Of a DNA stretch of 64,000 nt, positions 57,711 to 64,000 are shown piece by piece. This stretch comes from Microvelia longipes. Its lineage: Eukaryota; Arthropoda; Insecta; Hemiptera; Veliidae. A program made the position numbers and the translations under genes. How positions within the stretch are numbered: the first letter of the stretch is position 1; every line of letters begins with the position of its first letter. The stretch is taken from the NCBI GenBank assembly GCA_018340805.1, contig JACMZG010001870.1, positions 48,943,682 through 49,007,681 of the forward strand, in the 5' to 3' direction. The notes below the pieces were generated by a model, which saw only the letters and a program-made list of their open reading frames with translations, was not told the DNA's origin and ran no database searches.

Positions 57711-57832
57711 CATGATCATCATGAGTGCCGGGAAGTTGAAGAAGGAGAATCCTAGTCTGACTTTTTAGGCTGAGTCATATAGCAGACTAGTCCGCTATAT
57801 GACACTGCACTGATGATGATCATGAGGTCGAA
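57711..57832. mobile_element. Small hairpin element, about 122 bases
   Basis: Arms CTTTCGACCACATGATCATC and GATGATCATGAGGTCGAAAG, with an inner inverted pair GTCATATAGC / GCTATATGAC. Could be a short MITE. Confidence 0.5.
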
Positions 57833-58049
57833 AGCCGGCTCTGGTTTTAATAAAGGTTTTGTGGAGAGATTTTGGTGTTGTTATTTGTTAGCTGTGTTTA
57901 CTCCACTGCTCATTTTTCTATTAATACAAATATTATAGTATGCTCATATTGCTTGCGATAATCAAAACGTTTTGAGAGATTTAAATATCCCCATATTTAC
58001 CAATATGTAACAGTGTTTGAAACAAAATGCCCTCTCATTCTGATTTCAG

Positions 58050-58096
58050 ATCCGAAAACAAGGCAGGTTACGCAGAGAAAGTACAGATCATCCATG
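58050..58096 (+). CDS. MADD: MADD exon (l), last one in the window
   Basis: Encodes PKTRQVTQRKYRSSM, matching PETKEVVSHKYKTPM of MADD. It begins with two bases of an Asn codon completing exon (k) and ends in phase 0 at ATG/GTATGA. The next exon (a Cys-rich hydrophobic end in MADD) is not found up to the right edge. Confidence 0.9.
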
Positions 58097-58494
58097 GTAT
58101 GAACATCGTATTTATATATCTTTTTACTCTTGATTTATTTTTTTACGCATGAATGTGGATTGCATGATTATATAATAAATAAATTTAAGTTATTAGTAGC
58201 TTAAATTATAGTTGATTTTTTAATAACTCAATTAAGATAGTTAAAAGACTGGGTTAAGTTTGACGCCACTAAGAAGGCTACTTTCAAAAAACAATGTCTT
58301 AAATATGTGATTTAAAAACCGTTGAAATTCCGGCTAATTTGTGTCAAAAAAGGTCTAAAAATGTTTCGAGTCGAAAATTTGAAAAATTGTATATTTTTTA
58401 ATTACATTTTTATTGACACTATAATATTAATTGTAATTACTATAATTATGATACCTTATTTTCAAAAGAAGTAATTATGTGATACATTTGAGTA

Positions 58495-59085
58495 CAAAAC
58501 GATTTTCTACCATCGTCCTCTCAATATAAAATTACCAAATTTATATTTAATCAAGACTCGCTTTGTTCGTCCTCCCAATATAAAAATTACTAAATTTATA
58601 TTTAATCAAGACTCGCTTTGTTCGTCCTTCCAATATAAAAATCACCAAATTTATATTTAATCAAGACTCGCTTTGTTCGTCCTCCCAATATAAAAATTAC
58701 TAAATTTATATTTAATCAAGACTCGCTTTGTCGTCCTTCAATATAAAATTACCAAATTTATATTTAATCAAGACTCGCTTTGTTCGTCCTTCCAATATAA
58801 AAATCACCAAATTTATATTTAATCAAGACTCGCTTTGTTCGTCCTCTCAATATAAAAATTACCAAATTTATATTTAATCAAGACTCGCTTTGTTCGTCCT
58901 CTCAATATAAAAATTACCAAAATTTATATTTAATCAAGACTCGCTTTGTTCGCAAATTTATATTTAATCAGACTCGCTTTGTCGTCCTCCCAATATAAAA
59001 ATTACCAAATTTATATTTAATCAAGACTCGCTTTGTTCGTCCTCCCAATATAAAAATTACCAAATTTATCAGATTCGCTTTTTCA
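58495..59085. repeat. 55-base satellite, about 11 copies
   Basis: Unit AAATTTATATTTAATCAAGA + CTCGCTTTGTTCGTCCTCCC + AATATAAAAATTACC. Several units are shortened by one base, mostly in T/C runs. Confidence 0.95.
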
Positions 59086-59394
59086 GCGTTTATGGTTTTT
59101 TAAATGTTTGCTGAGTCATTATTGTCCATTAATGACATCAAAAAAAAATATTCAACAATTGGTTTTTGTATTAAATTTGAATTCTCTCGCATTTATAAAT
59201 AATAAAACACACACACACGTACAGTCTTACAACTTTCTGAAAACCCCTCAGAAGGTCTAAAAGCCTGAAATCGTGACGTCAGCCTAATTTGGTTTATTAT
59301 CCTTAAAATATTAAGATTTAAAAATAGGACTCTGCACTGCATGCTAATTAGTTGCTTTGATATTTTGGTTCTATTCCCATATCTGATGACAATA

Positions 59395-60061
59395 GGGTGA
59401 TAAAAAACGTGGGCGATAGCGCCCCCTGGTGGCGATAAAGGATTCTAAGGGGGCGATGAGACGAAGGGTGGCGATGAGACGTAAGGGGGCGATGATTCGT
59501 AAAGGGGCAACGTAGTTGGCTAGGCGCAAAAATAAAAAAAAGGTTTTTCAATGTTAATAATAGATCCAGAGGCGTTACCTCACGGGAGATAATTTACCAG
59601 GCTACTCCCTAACTCTTCCCTAAAAACATTTGCAGGAAATTAAGGACTTCACTAATTTTACTTACCTTTCCGCATCAATGGATCTTTAGTGGCAACATTA
59701 ATTGAAACCTTTCCATGTATACGCTACAAGCCCCGACTTTTAGCAAAACTTGTATTTTTACCTCCTTCTCTTTTACTAACTAACAACTCACCTATGTCCA
59801 ACCAACCGGTGGATTCTCAGATGAATTAAAAGGCAAGACGCATGGAAATTTTTCATTAGCTTAGCACCGCTATATAGTTTAACGTTGCGAAATATTTCGC
59901 AAAATTTAAAACATAAAATTCCTTGGTATATTATGTACACAATCAGTATTCTCCTTATTATTTCTTCCCTTATCTATGATTAATAAGGGAGGAGGAGGAC
60001 TGCGATGTAAAAATAAAATAATCGTAAATGGGCAATGAGTAAAAATGGTTGAGGACCACTG
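59395..60061. mobile_element. hAT-like remnant (weak)
   Basis: The block starts with GGGCGATAGCGCCCCCTGG and several GGGGGCGATGAGACG repeats and ends GGTTGAGGACCACTG (60047-60061), a typical hAT right end. The left end is not found, and no transposase is seen. Confidence 0.4.
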
Positions 60062-60104
60062 ATATAAATTATTTAGTCATGTTTATTTATTCGCATCCTT
60101 ACAA

Positions 60105-60150
60105 TATTCATATATTAAGAGCCTCCTGTTACAAGGTTTTCTTCTTGGAG
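60105..60150. repeat. Hairpin with T tail
   Basis: AAGAGCCTCC and GGAGGCTCTT separated by about 25 bases, then T-run. It resembles a rho-independent terminator but lies in eukaryotic intron DNA, so it is only a hairpin. Confidence 0.5.
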
Positions 60151-60704
60151 GCTCTTTTTGAAGTACTTATATGACAAAAATAATAATGTAAAAATAATGT
60201 AAATTATGCTTTTTGTAAATTAGATATTGTATGTAATTGTTTTATGGATTATTATAAATAAATATATATTATAACGAGAGTTTGCTTCGCTTATCTCGTA
60301 CCATTCAAGTTGTAGGTCATGTTTCAAAATTTTAAAGATATTCCGACTTCAGATATTCGGCTTCTTCATCCATGGCCATTTAGATAGTAAGTGCTAACTA
60401 GAAATTTAGTCACATGACAGAGCCTAGCACCTTACCATTATCTTGTATCACTTAGTCTATAATGTTTTATTAAATCGGCTAAATTTATTGTCAAAAATCC
60501 TTCGTAAGATAATAGTTAGTTGCAAGAATTATTGTTGTAGAGCATGGAGATATATTATAAGAGGGGCAATATCACATCTCAATACATCATTTGGGGCTCT
60601 CAGGGGCATTGTGTAACCTCATTGTACCCTTCTCTTAAAGTGTGTTAATTATAATTAATCGATTCATTGTTTGTGATTTGTCTTGTATTACAAACATTTA
60701 TATA

Positions 60705-61095
60705 CAGGGTGTTTCATATAAAATGTCCCCTAAAGAAGGAGGTGATAGTACTTCTCAAAGGGAACAAAAAATGTTCTATAATATAAACCCCGATCTCCTA
60801 CCAGTTTCCCACAAGGTCAAATTTAATATTTTTTAAAATATTTGACCTAGTTAGTAGTTTGTCTTTTAGGAAATTTACTCAGCTTTCTAACGTGACCAAT
60901 TTTGCCTTTATAGCTTGAACAGTTTAAACGCTATTCACAACTTTATGATGTGAGGTCAAATATTTTTTAAAAATATTAAATTTGACCTTGTGGGAAAACA
61001 GTTGGAGATCGGGATTTATATTATAGAACATTTTTTTTCCTTTGAGAAGTACTATCGCCTCCTTCTTTGGTGGACACTTTATATGAAACACCCTG
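60705..61095. mobile_element. MITE with 145-base terminal inverted repeats and TA duplication
   Basis: Starts CAGGGTGTTTCATATAAA and ends with its complement; complementarity extends about 145 bases inward, up to TTTGACC. TA flanks both sides (60703-60704, 61096-61097). The 391-base length and TA target fit a non-autonomous Tc1/mariner-type MITE; such ends are common in insects. Confidence 0.9.
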
Positions 61096-64000
61096 TATAT
61101 ATAAGTTAAGATAGTTGTGTACCGTTTATTTGATAATATTTCTAATCGAAGGTGTTTATGCTACTTTTTCGTAATAATATTTCTATGTTGTAGAGTAACG
61201 TATACAATATTGTTTGCAGGCAGGAGAACTAATATTATCAATGCACAGAATAGTTAGCATTGAGTATAGTAAACACTTACAGCGTTGTATTAGAACTTAT
61301 TCTCTTCTACTCTAGACTACTAAAACTTCGTCTTGTCTCGTAATACAGATTCATCTATGCTCTAAGTTGAGTTTTAGTTATATGAAGTCTCATGAAGTCT
61401 CGGTATAGTCGTGGACCTAAGAAATTGAGAGAGAGTACAATTTAACGTCTGTGAATTCAATTTAAACTTATTGAAGACGAAAATGTCACAATATCCCTTG
61501 CTGTTTATTTAATTTATACTTGTCTAAATCAACTTAATTAAGTGCAAAAATGATTAGAGTAAGACCTAAGATTTTCTGATAAACTCTGTCATCATGTGGA
61601 ATTTAAACGATATTTAAAAACCGAACCTGAAGAATTAAAAGATTGTCTATTTATATTCTGCTATGACCTACCCTATGGTTCAACCAGAATTCCTTGGAAT
61701 TAGGTGTAGTCATAAAGCAGTTCTGATGACTGTCACGAGATAAACAATGCTCCACTTTTGTTTTGTCGATGTCCAAGTAATCAAGTGTGTTTGTAAAAAT
61801 TATTTTGCTTCACTATCTCCATAGCTTCCCTCAACACACTCTCTCTCTCAATATCTTAGAACCACAGCTAGTATTTCTGATAAAATACGATGTTCATTAT
61901 CTTGATGCGTCAAAAAGCCACTCTCTTGAATAAGTCCATTGATATCCCTTCACTATCTTAGGGAAAAGTCTTGTACGCTTAACAAAAAGTTAAGGGTTTT
62001 TAATAATTAAAAAAATCATTTAAAAGTAATATTAATTTTAATGTAATTTTATATAATTTAGAGGTAAGCAACTTCATGGTGTTTTTAGTTCTAGTTCCAC
62101 TCTAGTGGAACTACAATAGACCCGCTCTCTCTACCTAATTGTGGGTTCGCTCACTTAATCTAGTTGTGTACTCTACTGTGTACATCTAGTTGTTCTAGTT
62201 GTACAGTGCTAGAGTACAACGACTGAACTATTTTACACAAATCTTAATTATCAATCAAACTGTGTCGACGGTCCATTTTGAAAACAAGTCTCTCAGATTT
62301 CAAACAGTGTTCAAAACGTCTAAGGACAAATATTTCTACGTGCATATACATACACACACATTTATATATATAATATAATATATTCTTGATCAATGAGTCC
62401 CTTTCTTTTAATTAATTTCTTCTTTTAAGCCTCATAAGCTTACTTAGAATTGTTGTAATAGCAAGTGTTACGTTGACAAGACTTAGTATTAGTAGTATGC
62501 ATGTAACACCTGCAGTTGTAGGCATGCGCAACACCCTGTACAACTTCTGCATGTTACTTGTAAGGACTTTCTTTAATTTTTTTCTTTTTGTAGAATAATA
62601 ATAAAATATTGTCGAAGATAATCAAATGGCTGCTTTGTGCTTTAAACAGATATTTAAAAAGTGTTTAGAATGAGATCTAGCGACATAAATAAGGAAAACT
62701 GAATAGACCCCCTGGTCTATTCAAAGAACTCAAAAACCTTATACCTAGACCTGAACAGAAGTCCAGACTATGTACAGCACTGGTCAAAGGAATAAAATCT
62801 GGCCTGCTCATAGCCAAACAGCTTTGATTTTTAATTTTAAAGAACTATTTACTTAGAAAACCTAAAATTACGCTCTTTATTAATGCACGCCCTTATACCC
62901 TTCCTACTTGATTTTAGTCACTACCTTGCACCATTATTTTTAATTTTTTAATGGTATACATGCAAAATTATAGAACTTATTTTCGTATCTGTAAGTTTTG
63001 AATTGCATGTTTTTATTTTTACAAATTTGATTGAAGTAGAAGTTACGTATTACATCAATTATTTTAATTTTGTATTACCTTTTTTTTCTTTGTAGTTCTA
63101 GAAACAACAATATTTAGTAATATAGTTGTTTAAACATTTTAAAAGAAAAAGTTTGAAATCTATTTTTATTTTTCTTTACCTACTACTATTACCTACTATA
63201 CCTACCTACTACTACTACTACCTAAAAAAAGTATTGTGTTAGAAATAAAAATTTAAATAATGGATTTTCTCAGAATTATCGTTCATCGCTATTATCCAGG
63301 CACATTTTGAGTGTTTGAGGTTTGGTCTGTGTGTGTAAGTCTGTATCATGCATAGATCTCGCTATGTCAACGCCAGACATTTTAGACTTAAATCATACTA
63401 TATTATATTAGAAGCTCCAGTTGTGTTGTCTGAAAGATTCATTTTTTAGATCATGTGAATCTATTTTGCTGAGTCATCAAAAAATTAATACATTCAAACA
63501 CAAACACTGGAAATAGACGAAAATGACCCCTCTAAATAATAAACCAAATTTTATTTGAGTATTGGCCGTCGTCTTGAAAATCACCTCTTTAGATTTTATA
63601 CACTAAAAACAGCAAACGTTTCAAAGATTTATAAAAAGCGGACAGTTTTTTGAATAAATTTAAAATTTGGCACGCATCAATTTAGGAATAAGTTCAATTT
63701 TTATCGAAAAACAAGCATACGTTTTTTTAAAAGAGGGTTAAAAATTAACATTAAAGATTGAAATTTGAAATGAGTGTATTCCTTTATGTACTAAATAATG
63801 ATACTGAATTACAATACGGGTGGAATATCTACGTATTTTGTTTGATTGAGCGAAGCCAGTGCCTGGATACAAGGAATAAAACGGATGTTTTATTCTGTCT
63901 GAAAACAAGCGAAGCGAGCCCGAAGACGTACTATAATATAAATTAGGTGATCTCCATATTTTCAAGACGAGCGAAGCAAGTCAAAATGGTGAGAATGAGT

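Larger units (their letters stand above)
58097..64000. other. MADD intron, repeat-bearing, to the right edge
   Basis: No exon recognised. A 55-base satellite, a hAT-like end and a 391-base MITE are listed separately. Sequence at 61100-63700 shows only AT-rich DNA with weak repeats (TACTAC near 63180-63225). A GCGAAGC-containing repeat recurs at 60285 and 63850-63980. Confidence 0.7.

Noticed and set aside
60105..60150. Rho-independent terminator
   Set aside because: Hairpin with T tail but in an intron of an animal gene.

Overview
The window is eukaryotic nuclear DNA, AT-rich and full of microsatellites, satellites and MITE-like elements. The host gene exons resemble those of an arthropod, most likely an insect; no species can be named from the sequence alone.

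Positions 1-24901 hold a large virus-like DNA transposon of the Polinton/Maverick (adintovirus-like) type, with every gene on the + strand. In order it encodes a protein-primed family B DNA polymerase (5' end outside the window, one probable spliceosomal intron), a parvovirus-type phospholipase A2 virion protein joined to a minor virion protein, an adenovirus-type maturation protease, a penton-like minor capsid protein, a small basic protein, the double jelly-roll major capsid protein, a DnaQ/Maelstrom-like protein with an E-H-H-C-H-C residue set, a matrixin metalloprotease, an FtsK/HerA packaging ATPase, a DUF8207-like protein, a small fibre-like protein and a chromodomain integrase. Behind the integrase lies a cassette of six small genes: one may be PC4-like, one is a second member of the DnaQ-like family, one is a BIR-domain inhibitor of apoptosis, and three are unrecognised or only vaguely familiar. 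Capsid, protease, packaging, polymerase and integrase genes make it both virus-like and transposon-like. The metalloprotease, BIR protein and DnaQ-like pair are the unusual cargo.

The element is represented twice. Copy 1 runs from base 1 to a single N at 11231, where it stops inside the integrase. Copy 2 restarts back at the end of the phospholipase gene. From 11232 to about 16430 it is an extremely error-rich, insertion-inflated rendering of about 3245-6430. From about 16430 to 21190 it matches 6430-11230 almost exactly, apart from small indels. This looks like an assembly or gap-fill artefact rather than a true tandem duplication. Many frameshifts in both copies are indel-type, so most 'broken' genes may be sequencing errors.

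Positions 26494-58096 carry twelve consecutive exons of the MADD / Rab3-GEF gene on the + strand. Every intron phase is consistent, and the gene continues past the right edge; upstream exons are not in the window, so the Polinton may lie in a MADD intron. One exon encodes about 18 copies of a Gln-rich octapeptide repeat. The introns hold satellites (102, 27, 91, 29 and 55 bp units), several TIR/foldback elements (32245-32749, 35594-36515, 39653-40020, 56801-57686, 60705-61095), a tRNA-derived SINE cluster near 34.5-35.1 kb, non-LTR retrotransposon fragments, and a 238-codon intronless reading frame at 38590 resembling an RH1-domain coiled-coil protein.
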